NCBI RefSeq assembly: GCF_964340395.1
Contig: NC_135565.1
Span: 19,506,709 to 19,570,708 of the forward strand
DNA: 64,000 nt
Reading direction: 5' to 3'
Source: Glandiceps talaboti
Lineage: Eukaryota; Hemichordata; Enteropneusta; Spengelidae
Part shown: positions 1 through 14,000 of the stretch, piece after piece
Position numbering within the stretch: the stretch's first letter is position 1
Layout of the letters: every line of letters begins with the position of its first letter
The notes under the pieces: model-generated
What the model was told of the DNA's origin: nothing
Seen by the model: only the letters and a program-made list of their open reading frames with translations
Databases searched by the model: none
Made by a program: the position numbers and the translations under genes

Positions 1-387
1 GTCATTAACTATACCTACGTATACATATCGATGACATGCTTCTAGACAATTTAGAATGATGCAAGGGGTCAGTTTGACGTCGGCCTGCCTTCTCAATATA
101 ACCCAGACCTACATCATGTACATAGCTACATCTCCTCACCAACTACTGATACTACCTAAGCGAGTCACGAAAATCATTTACAAATCGGTCGCTCTGACTA
201 CAAGAAAGGAGGAGTTTGACAGTTTGTGCACACATTTCACGTTTCAACATAAAGTTTCTATTATAATTTTTTTTACAAAGAGTGTATACGTACCCACTTT
301 TCACCAACATGAAGATCAAATCAAGATGTCTAAAGCCTTGCAGCAACAAATCAAAGGTATTTTTTGACGATCGTGCAAACCTCCTAC
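1..387. other. Intergenic, nothing recognised
   Basis: No exon, RNA gene or clear repeat was recognised. The short open frames here have no family resemblance and no splice partners. Confidence 0.5.
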
Positions 388-655
388 GGTTCACGGTGGC
401 CGAGTGGTTAAACCACTTGCCTCTTACCACTGCAGTCGGGGTTTGAACTCATTCAGGATTTGAATAAAATTTACCACGCTGAAAGTAAGGAGAGTGTCGT
501 TCAGTTTGACTCGACCAAACAACGCAAGTTTTCCCTGGGTACTCCGGTTTCCTCCCGCATTAACACTGAGCCCATGAGAGATGGCCCTCACTAGACTTCT
601 TGTGAGTTACGTGTTTATATACTTAAAAATAAAGAACTATCCAATATCAATTATT

Positions 656-690
<35 letters not shown>
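388..690 (+). mobile_element. tRNA-derived SINE with ATC-repeat tail
   Basis: The head looks like a tRNA-type RNA polymerase III promoter. A box A matching TRGCNNAGYNGG exactly lies at 397-407 (TGGCCGAGTGG), and a near-consensus box B lies at 440-450 (GGTTTGAACTC). The GGCCGAGTGGTTAA context resembles tRNA-Leu or tRNA-Ser. A body follows (about 491-650) that recurs at 8973-9138, and the element ends in an (ATC)n simple-repeat tail. tRNA head, unrelated body and simple tail is the usual SINE plan. It does not look like a functional tRNA, because no complete cloverleaf forms. Exact ends were not fixed and no target duplication was found. Confidence 0.75.
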
Positions 691-691
<1 letters not shown>

Positions 692-3600
692 GTTGATTTA
701 ACTTTATTACGCAATTTTCTTATTTCTATTTTTTCATATGCATGCATAGAAAGACAAAGACAGAAAAAGTACAGTGACCGCCTATAGTCAATTGAAAGAC
801 TAGTCCTATAAAGGGTATCAGACTATACTCCTTAGGTCATTAATGATTAACCATGCCAATCTAAAAAAAATTGCGATGAGACCTAGAAATATATAGGTCA
901 GGAATCACTTCGTGCCGCAATGTGGCTTCCCTATAGCGATTCAGCGATGGACATAGCCAGGGGGACATAGTCGGATAGTCGATAAAACTTTGATTTAGAG
1001 ACTCCAATTCGAAATGCTAACTGTGGACTAGTGGATTCACAATACTGTCATTGACAATGTAGTCAACATATACAATAATATCAAACAAACCTCAGACCGT
1101 TATGACTAGAAAAAAGCGGTGAAAAGGATAGTCTTTGTGTAAGTGTGTCTCGCTGTAAGGATAATATGACGGGCGTTGTAGATGATACCGCCTGGCTTTC
1201 AGGATTTTCTAAAACACCACGACTTATTTCTTATGTGACCATATTGTTCTGCATTCCCGGGCATATATTGCTATCATCTCTCGTGATAAAGCAATATGTC
1301 TACAGCTCAATATTTAAATAAAATAATATTTTGCTTCAGAAACAATTAACTGCATACCCAAAGAGTGAAAAAACTAGTACACAGCATACAAATACAACAA
1401 ATAAATGAAATGTCGTTCAAATGTTGTAGTACTGATTACAGGCTACATATTGTACAGGCGTAGCAGCATTTTTGAAAACGTGATATTTTGCAGTGAAATT
1501 TGTTTGAAGTTATATTTGGCAGAAACAGCATTTTTGTCGCTGCTGCAGAAAGTTTACTTTTTGCATTGGCATGTTTCAACCTTGGAGGTCTCCCCTTATA
1601 CCACCACGTTTCAACTATAAATATAGCCAAATACAATTGCATCAGATTTCAGCTCAAAACATCTGAGAAGTTTTTGCATACTAGACACAAAATATATGTA
1701 TGGTGTTGACAGGCATATGATCCTGTGGCTCATCGAGTTGATGATGAAAAAGACTGGATAATACCGGAAAGTTCTCAGTTTTTTCTTATTGTTCAAACCA
1801 TTTCTCGTTACCATTCTGACTAGCTTAGAATTCTCCTTCACGTTGCCCCATATTTCACAACTACCGTAAAACCAGGCCACTGTGCCTTACACTCTAATTT
1901 GACCCATCGTTCAACTTTGTCCAAAAGTTATAACAATCACCACTGTTGTGTTCAAATCATGGTTACTTGTAGTAACAGTTTGGGTTCATACATCATATTA
2001 CCAATGTGTAGCTATAAAGCAGGGCGAGGTCATCTTCCTTATATGGCGCACATCAGCCCTAGTTTAGAGGTCGACTCAATTTTCTATCACAATTGAAGAA
2101 CCGTGTACTTACAGACGTCAAGAAAGTACACACGTACTCCTTCGACTCTTGGGTTGGAACATTTGTTGACTTGGAGAGTCGTAACCAATGAGAGCCTCGA
2201 TAAAAAGGTCTTACGAGAGGAGACACACACGCCAGGAACACGCGTTGACACCGCAATTTGTTTTCTGTTTCAACACCTACACTTTGTATCCATAGGTCAG
2301 AGTACAGATACACGAATACTGGCCGTTGACCATGTTGACATCTCTTGAACCGATGCAGTTAGTAGTAACAAATATATGAAATTTTACAAAAATAATATGT
2401 TACATTAATATAATGTAACTTACACTAAATTAAAACCGAGAATAAGTACGACCTGTTGCACATAAATTGATAATTTTAATTAGAATTATTGTCGTGACAT
2501 TTCTAGCTGTGTACTATACGCATTTTCCAGATATTTTTCGCCCACTGCATAAGAGAGTTTAGGGTCTGTGGGATGCAAACTAGGTACTATCGTCCGGGTC
2601 CGGTTATTGGAACCACATAATGGTTCTGTCTGGCCATGGCCTAAGTTAATCCATTGCTTAATTCGCATTTCGTAAAATAGTCACTATTAAAATGTGGACA
2701 CACAATATTTCGTATTTGCACTCGTACCTAATGGCGTAAAAATTGTTTCCTCCTGACGTCATTGACACCCGGACGCCGTACAGGAGCTAGGAGAATTCAA
2801 GACGTGAGGGTATTTTATATGCTTGGTTTTAGTTAAGGGGACACAACGGGGAACGCATAGTTTTGTAGTGTTGTTCACTTTCATTAGTTCTGCGTACAAG
2901 GTATTCCTAGAACACCAGTTCGGGGAAACACCGAGCCATACACGACATATTGTGAAACACAAGTTTCTTTGTCCAAAACTGTGCACGGGTTTATCGGGGA
3001 ATTTATATTTCATAGAAGCCGTCTCAGAACTTCCGTTTGCTTGCCTATAAATCTTGTCTAGACAAAACGTAGCTTCTGATCTGTAATTATAAACACTTAA
3101 TTTTGCTATCTGTCTATAAGGAAGTCTTCGCATTGTCTGGCACAAAATAACAACTCTAGGGTGTGAAAAAATAGTTTGGTTCCGGTTACCTGACCCCCAC
3201 CTAGTTTTTCACTGCCGACAATAAACTTTTTTTAAGTATTCGAGAGAAAAAATAACAAAATCGCGAAAAATGTGAAGCCTCACGATAAATAGTGGATGCG
3301 GAAACTGACATCAACTCAACAAGACAATATCCAATCTGTAATGGTTGTACATCTGATGGGAAGAAACCAATAACACAGAGACCATATGGAAAACAATCGA
3401 AAACATAACTACCTGAACTAGACACTTCCACATGGGAAAAATCTACCTACCCCACCTATTCTAAAATTGAGTGTAATCGGAAATACACAATTTTCTTGTT
3501 CAGGCCTAATATATCACGGGGGGGGGGGGGGAATGCCTGCATGCTGGCAATTCTTTAGTGTCGTGTGATATTTCATGTCATCATGTGATATTTCATGTCA

Positions 3601-4160
3601 TCATAATAAAGTCCGGTTTGCTGTTAAAATTGGAAATATTGAGAATGGTGAAAATATCCCATTGAAAATTCACACCATGGACTTGTATAAGGACGTCCAT
3701 CCTTCCTGCCTCCATGCTCACACAAAGTGAATATCAGGAACAAGTCAGAATCGTGGTTATTTTTTAACAGTAGTCTCCACACACCAGTGACAGAGTGCAA
3801 TCAGTTCATTGCTGTAATTCCATCCCTCTACGAAGAATCGCGAAGTTGTTCCCGTCCATGAAATCTGAATATTGTGTTGAGACAAAAATGCAGCAAATTC
3901 TACATTTCATATCAACTTTAGAAGACAACAAAATCAATAATGAAAGGTGTCAATGGTTTTGAATTGTGGCCTTCACCGTTAACAGCTGTAACATACTAAA
4001 TGAGATATGTGATCTTCAATATGCCATGAACTACGTGCACTGTGTCAGCTTGCAGGGAATCACTCGTGTGCTCTTTTTTTATAATTAAAAGGGGGGAAAT
4101 CTAGTGTCAACCAGTACATAAAAGCACATAATTACCTTACCCTGAACGGAATCACCGTGG
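691..4160. other. Intergenic, no gene recognised
   Basis: No coding exon could be supported. The longest open frame (minus, 2759-3145) lacks family similarity and splice context. Small items are a G-run near 3519-3531 and a 20-bp direct repeat near 3568-3603. Confidence 0.5.
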
Positions 4161-4180
4161 TAACAGACATTGAATACCGG

Positions 4181-4216
<36 letters not shown>

Positions 4217-4497
4217 ATGTATGTATGTATGTATGTATGTATGTATGTATGTATGTATGTATGTGTGTGTGTGCGTGCATGTATGTATGTATGTATGTAT
4301 GTATGTATGTATGTGTGTATGTAAGTATGTATGTATGTATGTATGTATGTATGTATGTATGCATGTATGTATGTATGTATGTATGTATGTATGTATGCAT
4401 GCATGCATGCATGTATGTATGTATGTATGTATGTATGTATGTATGTATGCATGTATGTATGTATGTATGTATGTGTGTATGTATGTATGTATGTATG
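4181..4497. repeat. (GTAT)n microsatellite
   Basis: About 315 bp of tetranucleotide GTAT repeat, with a GT-dinucleotide start and scattered GCAT and GTGT variants. The open frames of repeated Tyr-Val-Cys-Met or Ile-His-Thr residues on both strands result from the repeat and are not genes. Confidence 0.97.
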
Positions 4498-6019
4498 CCC
4501 TTGGGTGATGTTCGGCTAAAAGGATCGATGCAAAGGTGGAGAATAAACCATGGTGGTAATGGTACTGATAGGGGGTTATGGTGGTGATGGTGGTAGAAGG
4601 CTGTGATTGTGTAAGATAGAAAACAGACAACCAACACATATAGAATACATCAATCTCAACAATAATACCTTTTAGAGACCGTTCCAGGTACAGTACGTTG
4701 ATTATATGTAGATTTCACGGGGAAGTACAACATATTGACACATATGTTAAAGAAGTGCTGTTCGTGACCCAGGAAGATGTTCAGGAATCCAGGGCAACTT
4801 GTCAAGGATATCCTGATACTTAACATACACGGAAGGCATAACTTTGAACAGATTCCAATAAATTATAAGTTTGGCTAACATATCAACATATCCGTAAAGG
4901 GTTATATAAAGGACAACGCTAAGGGAATTAGTAATTATAAACGTTGGAGGGCCGCTGAATTTGAGTGTAGGTCAAATTTTACAAATTGGTGGTTCTCGGG
5001 GTGAGGGCTGTATTTGAAAAAAAAAACGAAATGAGGAGATAGTCGTGTTTTACTATGACTAATTTAGTTATCTAACGTTGCATTGTTTTTTTTTATTTGG
5101 CATCCCACCGCTGTCACCAATGTCACATATCACCAATGTCACATCCCACCACTCATAAAATTGTACATGTAGTTAAATTGCTGCCATCAGCTATGTAATA
5201 GATAAACTGCTAGACTAGTGTAAGGAGAGAACTTGGTCTGACATGAGTGAATTCGAAGGGGTAACGGTGCGGTATAAGACAAGGGGATATGTTGTGCAGT
5301 GGGAATATTGAAATCGCTCCAGACAATGTTGGTAGAGCACCCGTCTAGTCCGTGGGCGTGGGGACTGAAATTTTCAGCTCTGCCAATTACATCCACGGAC
5401 AGGGATAAATTAATGCAGGCCTCTTACATAAATTCACTACGTCTACGGTGAGAGTAGTGGGAAATAACCAATCTATATTGCGGTGGCAGCGGTGGGATAT
5501 AGACCTTAAAGCTTACCACCGTGTCCCGGACCTGATCGGGTTCTTTTTCGTTTCTTACAATCAAGCTGTTTTTGAAATATATGAACTTGAGGGTCATGTT
5601 TTATAGGAACGAAATTGAAGGAGGGCAACTCTTTTGGAAAAAGGAATCGGGAGGGGGGGGGGGAAATCAGATTTTAAACACATTTGAACCCCCCCCCCCC
5701 GTAATTACTTAAGGCCCCCTAAGCCAAGCCTTATGTAACCGGTCAATAGTTTACATTGCAAGCACGTACCTAACAGACACGGGCGAGACTCAATAACATT
5801 ACGTCAGACAGGTAGGTAGACAAAGAAAGTAGGGCACTGCCGACGACTTTGATTTGATCCAGACAGCATGACGCCATCTCTTGTTGGAATCTATTCGCAT
5901 ATGTCCAATTATGCTATGTAAGTGTAAGTAAATAACAACATATCTCGAGTCATCGTCTCCTTCGTTTTTGGCACAATACTGAACTGAGGTTCAGGAGTGC
6001 TATAAGTATGGTAAAGCTC
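4498..6019. other. Intergenic, no gene recognised
   Basis: No gene was recognised. It contains short homopolymer runs (G near 5653-5662, C near 5690-5700) and a short direct repeat with CACCAATGTCACAT near 5115-5145. Confidence 0.5.
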
Positions 6020-6020
6020 A

Positions 6021-6036
6021 GTCAGTCAGTCAGTCA

Positions 6037-6088
<52 letters not shown>

Positions 6089-6110
6089 GCCTGTCTGCCT
6101 GTCTGTCTCC
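6021..6110. repeat. (GTCA)n/(GTCT)n microsatellite
   Basis: Five or so CAGT units pass into about 20 GTCT units, with two GCCT interruptions near the 3' end. Confidence 0.95.
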
Positions 6111-6224
6111 AAACAACTTAAAGTCAAAAGCTGACTCACCGATTGCCTTGGTAGTTGGTCCGGACATTACTTTCGGTGTTTAGTAGGGAACTGAATTGTT
6201 CAAAGCAAAATGATCGCATCACAG

Positions 6225-6600
6225 GTATGCGATTTGGGTAAAAAACCTAACCTCAAAAACTACAGGGCAGATTGGTCTGAGATTTGATGGGAACGTTCTT
6301 AGGGGTGTGTAGATTAAGAATTGTATATGACATAATGATCCCTCAGTGATATGCAAATTTAGGTCTAAAAATGTGTCTTTTTGGTAAAAAATCTTTAATT
6401 CCAAAACTTTTAGACCAGATTGGGTTGAAATTTAATGGGAATACATCTGGCGATGTGTAGATGACGATGTATTCATGACATGATGATCCTATCAGTGATA
6501 TGCAAATTATGTCTGAAAATCTCAATTTTGGTCAAAAACTTATATTTCAAAAACTACATGCTGAATGAGGCTGAACTTTGGTGGGAATGTTTCTTATGTG
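6225..6600. repeat. Diverged tandem repeat, about 140-bp unit
   Basis: Three diverged units share landmarks. A GTAAAAAA or GTCAAAAA start is followed by AACTAC, then GATTTGATGGGAA-like text, GTGTAGAT and CAGTGATATGCAAATT. The units begin near 6235, 6385 and 6530. The divergence suggests an old array or a satellite fragment. Confidence 0.65.
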
Positions 6601-6689
6601 TTATTCTGCAGATACTGTTGAGAACATTTTGACTCAACTGGCCCTAGCAACCCGACCACTCCCATATAGCAACAGTTAAATGATCATGT

Positions 6690-7175
6690 ATATTTAAAAA
6701 AAATAGCAACCGCGATGGGTAGGCAAGTAAAAAATGCATGCAAATATGCCTAGCAGCAAGACCACGCCCATAGCAGCAGCAAACTGATGGTGTACACTAC
6801 AAAGATAACAACGGATTGATAGGCAAGTGAAAAAAAACATGCAAAAATGTATGCAAATATACCTAGCAACAAGCCCACGCCAATAGCAACAACCAAATGA
6901 TGGTGTATTGCAAAGATAGCAACATGGATTAATTGAACAATGGATAAACATACAGAAAAAGAGTATGCAAATATGCCTGGCAACACGACCACACCCATAG
7001 TAACATCCAATTGATGCTTTACATGGCAAATCAATGGGGTATACAAGTGGATGGACATTCTAAACATGGACACACACACTTATAATACATATACATCAAC
7101 AAAAACAAGGGCATTACAACGGCCAAATGATGATATATATTGCAAACAAGACCACGTCCATAGCAACAGTGAAAT
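6690..7175. repeat. Diverged tandem repeat, about 115-bp unit
   Basis: Four units share GCAAATATGCCTAGCAACA followed by a GACCACGCCCATAGCAAC-like segment; the shared parts begin near 6738, 6856, 6966 and 7139. Units differ by many substitutions and small indels. The array runs directly into the microsatellite at 7187. Confidence 0.7.
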
Positions 7176-7186
7176 TGATGAATATC

Positions 7187-7290
7187 ATCATGATCATCAT
7201 GATCATGATCATGATCATGATCATCATGATCATCATGATCATCATGATCATCATCACCACCACCACCACCACCACCACCACCACCACCAG
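7187..7290. repeat. (ATCATG)n and (CAC)n compound microsatellite
   Basis: A block of ATCATGATC-type repeats is followed by about 13 CAC triplets. Open frames rich in His and Asp across it are repeat artefacts. Confidence 0.95.
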
Positions 7291-8837
<1,547 letters not shown>

Positions 8838-8972
8838 AATTCTCTCCCACCAAGACTAGACAGGTGGACTACCAACAGTGCCTGGATCAATGTCAACACC
8901 CAACTCCATGATGTTATCCCCACCATCTTGCCACACTATTCTGCCTTCCCTCATATGAGATCCACTGCTAGA

Positions 8973-9138
8973 AGAGTGTCGTTCAGTTTGACTCTACCGA
9001 ACAACGCAGGTTTTCCTGGGTTTCCTCCTGCATTAACACTGAACCCATAAGGGACGGCCCTCACTGGACTTCTTGGGAGAAAATGTTTATATACTTAAAG
9101 AACTATCCAGTATAAATAAAGATTATTATTATCATTAT
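8973..9138 (+). mobile_element. 5'-truncated SINE copy
   Basis: This repeats the body of the SINE at 388-690 from its GAGTGTCGTTCAG segment to the AACTATCCA segment. It ends in an ATT-rich tail. The tRNA-like head is absent, consistent with 5' truncation at insertion. Confidence 0.75.
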
Positions 9139-9720
9139 TTTTATTCCTGGCCCACCTCAAGTTGTAATTATTGGAGGATCCCTTCAGGTAAAATTGAAAT
9201 GCAACATAAAAATGAATGATTTTATTTTATTTTATTTCATTCTGCAAAGTTGATAACATAATACAACAATGACAACTACAGAAAATATATATTAGTAATT
9301 CAACACATGTATGCTTGATTCGTGTCTATGACTAGACCAATACTATATTTCCCACAATGCACCATTCAAGATGGTTGCTTTACAAATGGTATATTGAATC
9401 TGCCATGCACTAAAAAAGAAATGTTAAAAAGATCCCCGTTTCCAGGCCCAACTTTCTAAATGTTGTCAATTTCTATTAGGTGACATGGTGTTTTGTGGAA
9501 CACATTTGTCTATTAAGTTTTGTACACATGTTAATTTTGTACTGTCTCAGCTTTTTCACTGATTTGTCACTAACTTACACAAGACAGCATCTGTAAAGCA
9601 TCATTGTCCATACTTACCTTGACATTAGATGACATAAAAACACTATGTACATAACATGTATACACTGAAACATGTCATTAATCTAATAAAGATATTCACT
9701 CTTCCTGGCAGTAGTTGATA
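9139..9720. other. Intergenic, no gene recognised
   Basis: AT-rich sequence with TTTTA-type simple repeats near 9220-9235. No exon could be supported. Confidence 0.5.
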
Positions 9721-9724
9721 ACTA

Positions 9725-10640
9725 TACCCTTTCAAAGTTGATCAGATCCTAAAATATTCCAAAGTTTATCAGATCCTATAACCTTCCAAAGTTTATCAGA
9801 TTCTAAAACCTTCCAAGTTTATCAGATCCTAAAACCTTCCAAAGTTTATCAGATTCTAAAACCTTCCAAAGCTCATCAGATCCTAAAACATGTCAAAGTT
9901 TATCAGATCCTAAAACCTTCCAAAGTTTATCAGATCCTAAAACCTTCCAAAGTTTATCAGATTCTAAAACCTTCCAAAGCTCATCAGATCCTAAAACATG
10001 TCAAAGTTTATCAGATCCTAAAACCTTCCAAAGTTTATCAGATCCTAAAACCTTCCAAAGTTTATCAGATTCTAAAACCTTCCAAAGCTCATCAGATCCT
10101 AAAACATGTCAAAGTTTATCAGATCCTAAAACCTTCCAAAGTTTATCAGATTCTAAAACCATCCAAAGTTTATCAGATTCTAAAACCTTCCAAAGCTCAT
10201 CAGATCCTAAAACATGTCAAAGTTTATCAGATCCTAAAACCTTCCAAAGTTTATCAGATCCTAAAACCTTCCAAAGTTTATCAGATCCTAAAACCTTCCA
10301 AAGCTTATCAGATTCTAAAACCTTCCAAAGTTTACCAGATCCTAAAACCTTCCAAAGTTGATCAGATTCTAAAACCTTCCAAAGTTTATCAGATCCTAAA
10401 ACCTTTCAAAGTTTATCAGATCCTAAAACCTTCCAAAGTTGATCAGATCCTAAAACCTTTCAAAGTTGATCAGATCCTAAAACCTTTCAAAGTTGATCAG
10501 ATCCTAAAACCTTTCAAAGTTGATCACATCCTAAAACCTTCCAAAGTTTATCAGATTCTAAAACCTTTCAAAGTTGATCACATCCTAAAACCTTCCAAAG
10601 TTTATCAGATCCCAAAACCTTCCAAAGTTTATCAGATCTT
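9725..10640. repeat. 27-bp minisatellite, about 33 copies
   Basis: The unit is CTTCCAAAGTTTATCAG followed by ATCCTAAAAC. Common variants are TTCTAAAAC, CATGTCAAAG, AGCTCATCAG and, in the right third, AGTTGATCAG. Variants alternate in a roughly 80-110 bp higher-order pattern between 9840 and 10200. The unit is 9 codons long, and one plus frame reads F-Q-S-L-S-D-P-K-T for over 500 bp. There is no in-frame start codon and the right-hand variant adds TGA stops. It lies just past the 3' end of NOSIP. Confidence 0.93.
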
Positions 10641-10744
10641 TTATTTTACAAACATACTTCCATTTGAGTTATCACAACAAAAAGTATTAACTTTCAAACA
10701 TTTTGACTAATGACTTCATGAATGTTATTTTCTAGGAGTAAAGC

Positions 10745-10975
10745 AAAAAAACTTTTCCCCAATATCAAGGAGTAGTTTGGAATTCCTAGACTTGGAAAAT
10801 CATTCCAGGAGTGGTTTGACATTCCAGGACTTTTCAGAAGTGGTTTGGCATTCCTGGCTTTCCAAGAGTGTTTAGAAATTCCAGGACTTTTTGGAAGTGG
10901 TTTGAGATTCCAGGATTTGCAAGGACTTTCCAGGGGTGGTTTGAGATTCCAGAATTTGCATGGACTTTCCAGGTG
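10745..10975. repeat. Imperfect TTCCAGGA/GGTTTG tandem repeat next to NOSIP
   Basis: Seven or so imperfect units of about 25-36 bp combine GTGGTTTGAGATTCCAG with GGACTTTCC or similar. It lies 35 bp beyond the NOSIP stop codon and probably falls in its 3' UTR. A possible AATAAA signal on the minus strand at about 10,639-10,644 lies just beyond it. Confidence 0.75.
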
Positions 10976-11010
10976 TACCTTGTACAATATTGTCTTTATA
11001 TATATTTATG

Positions 11011-14000
11011 TTATGAAGCCATCATAACTGGTCTGTGTTTCTTGGCTTCCAAGTCAACACCTGTGCTGGCAAATCCTGTACCGCCCTGTAGTTTAAAAGA
11101 ACAAAAGAGAAATATTTCACTGAAATGCATAATAAAAATATATCTTTCATGTGGTTGTAATAAATATGATCAACTCTGATCTCACAGTGTTTGCTTTACT
11201 TTGTTTGCCATATATTAACTATTCGGTCTATTGCATTGCCGTAGTTGAGTACAAAAGTTTATGAATGAAGTACGTAATTTTCATCAACAGTTTGAGTTAT
11301 CAAGCTCAAAGTATTAAAATGTACATACAACATACTTTTGATAAGCCGAGAGTTTTCAACTGCAAACAGTCAGTCGTGCTCATTTATGATAGAGGGTGCT
11401 ATTTATAAAGTGACATGATCACGGCGAATGCTTCGTAGATCTTAATAGGGAGAAATTACCATCCCTCATCTTGGTTCAAACTTTCTTACTAATCAAATGA
11501 CCTAGATAGATGAGTTGACATACATCATCTAAAATCTGTTACATGTCTAACTATTATCTGTATTACCAAGATGGGTCTGACTCTTCTATACAGCAAGTGT
11601 TGCAATATTTTAACAAACAGAGAGATGAGATTTAAACTAAAAACACACATAAATTACAAATATCAATTCATATAAATTATTATTACAACTTACCCTTTGT
11701 AGTTTAATAATATCTGATTCTGTTATTTTCTCTCCAGAAATTGGATCGATCATATCTTTTTTGATTAACTTCTCTAAACATTCAACAGTGATCACCTTGC
11801 GACTGAAAAGTAAATAATCAAAGCTTTTGTAGTTATATTCATACATACTGTACTGTATGCATCTCTATTTGAATTCTTCATATATTACAATCAAAATGTG
11901 ATTTATTAATTGCAGCATTCAGAACCTCACATGCAATGCAATGGGGGGGGGGGGGGGGGCAAAAATGTTTTCTCAAAGATAAGTTTATCACAGGTAATGT
12001 GTGTGTGTCTGTGTGTATATACGTACGTATGTATGTATGTATGTATGTATGTATGTATGTATGTATGTATGTGTGTGTGTATGTATGTATGTGTGTATGT
12101 ATGTATGTATGTATGTATGTATGCATGTATGTATGTATGTATGTATGTATGTATGTATGTATGTATGTATGTATGTATGTATGTATGTATGCATGCATGT
12201 ATGAGCTATGTACATGTAAGTGAATACTTTGGGAGGTAAGATACAATTTCATTCCTAGATAATAATGTAATCATGCCTATAACGATGTATAGATATCTCA
12301 CCTTGTTTTTAGTATAGCACATGGAGTAGAATTTGACAATGTATCGTGGGTGACTGCACACATATACCTTGCATCTTTGTTTAGGATATGTCTCTTATCA
12401 TCTTTATCATTGACGGCTACAAACTCAATGTCAATCAAGTCTTTCACTTTTAATGGGTCCTTACTCATAGGACAGAAGACACGTTTATCCTGTCATAAAA
12501 CAAACATAATGGGATTAGACTTTAGAGCTCATTAATTTAGTTTCCTCTAATTTTGCAGGACTGAAATAAATGGTAGTCATCTGATATTTATACCACACAT
12601 GGAGTGCTTACTACAATATCCTACTATAGTATAGTGTATAAGCTGTAGAATCCTTTCTGATTTGTTAGCCCCAGGTCTGCCTGTGTCAACATCAGGGTGG
12701 TGTAGGCATTAACCATTCCAGTTGCAAATACATGCTGATGAGGTGTTACTGCCAGCCTAGTGTTAACTCTGAACTAGCCCGGCGTTAACACATGACTTGT
12801 GTAGGCATTAACCCTTCTGGTTAATCTGTTTGACTTGGAATCTGCAGGTTTCAGGTTGCAGGTCACACTTTTTTGTTTCTGAGAAGCTAAAATCCTTGGG
12901 CAAAATTTGAACCATGACTGTGTCTCAGTCAACCCAGCTGTACCATTAGGGACCTGGTAGGATATAGGTTGCAATGTGAATGCTTTAATGTTATGCAATT
13001 ACAAAGGCTGAAATGGATTATATGCTCCCAAGGGAGTTGAGGAAGTATAAAGGGTTGTTATTACACTATAGACCTGTGCGAGAATTGTTAGCACCTGGAT
13101 CTCTCAGGAGAAAAGGTGAATACTACACTTTATTATTATTATTGAATTTGTAATACTTACTGGTTTCTTGATTAATGTTGGTTTAGCATCAGGAGTAAGA
13201 GATGGAATCCAAAAACTTGGCAGTTCTTTAGCATCTTTCCCATTACTGGTTTCTCCATTATCTTTGCTGGTTCCTGGTTTAGGTTCAGATTCAGTCTGAC
13301 TGACTTTCTGTTTCTTGACTGCAGGACCGTTGTTGAATGGATTGATTGGTTTGGTTGTAATGCTGTTTTCTGTCACAATATATGAAGTAGAATTAAAACA
13401 TATATAAAATAATATTATACCTGGCATTACACTAGTTACATGTAAAAACCATATCTATGTAGTGTTGTTTTTAGTTTGTCTTTGACGTCAGGGGTTTTCT
13501 CCCATGAAAACAAGTACCATATAAACTTAATTCATCCAAAATGAAATTTGGAAATTCAAATAAGGTCACCACTTTGTGTAGTAACCAAGTATTGAGACAG
13601 GAAGAAACCAGACTACAAGAGAAAACCTGCATTGTAATGTCAAACTGAATATTACCCTTCTTCCATATAGATCTGTTTTTTAATCAAACCAAGAGTGGTG
13701 TGGAGTAGGACTGAATTTAGTCTATAGTGGTAGGAGGCACATAAGCTAACTGCTTAGCCAACGACAAGCAAGCACTTATGGATTAACTTACTGTGTTACA
13801 AATACAAACATACCCAATCTCTCTGAACTTGCCTTTGACAAATTTGTTCAATGACATAACATTGACATAACATCATAACGTTAACTTAACATTGACATAA
13901 CATTGACATAACATCGACTTAACATCATAACGTTAACTTAACATTGACATAACGTTGACATAACATTGACATAAGTTGACATAACAATGACATAACATTG

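Noticed and set aside
395-470. A functional tRNA gene
   Set aside because: Boxes A and B are present, but the arms do not close into a full tRNA. The element continues into a SINE body.
2759-3145. 128-codon minus open frame
   Set aside because: It is unique sequence but has no family resemblance, no splice or promoter context, and a length attainable by chance.
4085-4639. Open frame of 184 codons rich in Ile-His-Thr-Tyr
   Set aside because: It is the translation of a GTAT microsatellite, with no unique coding sequence.
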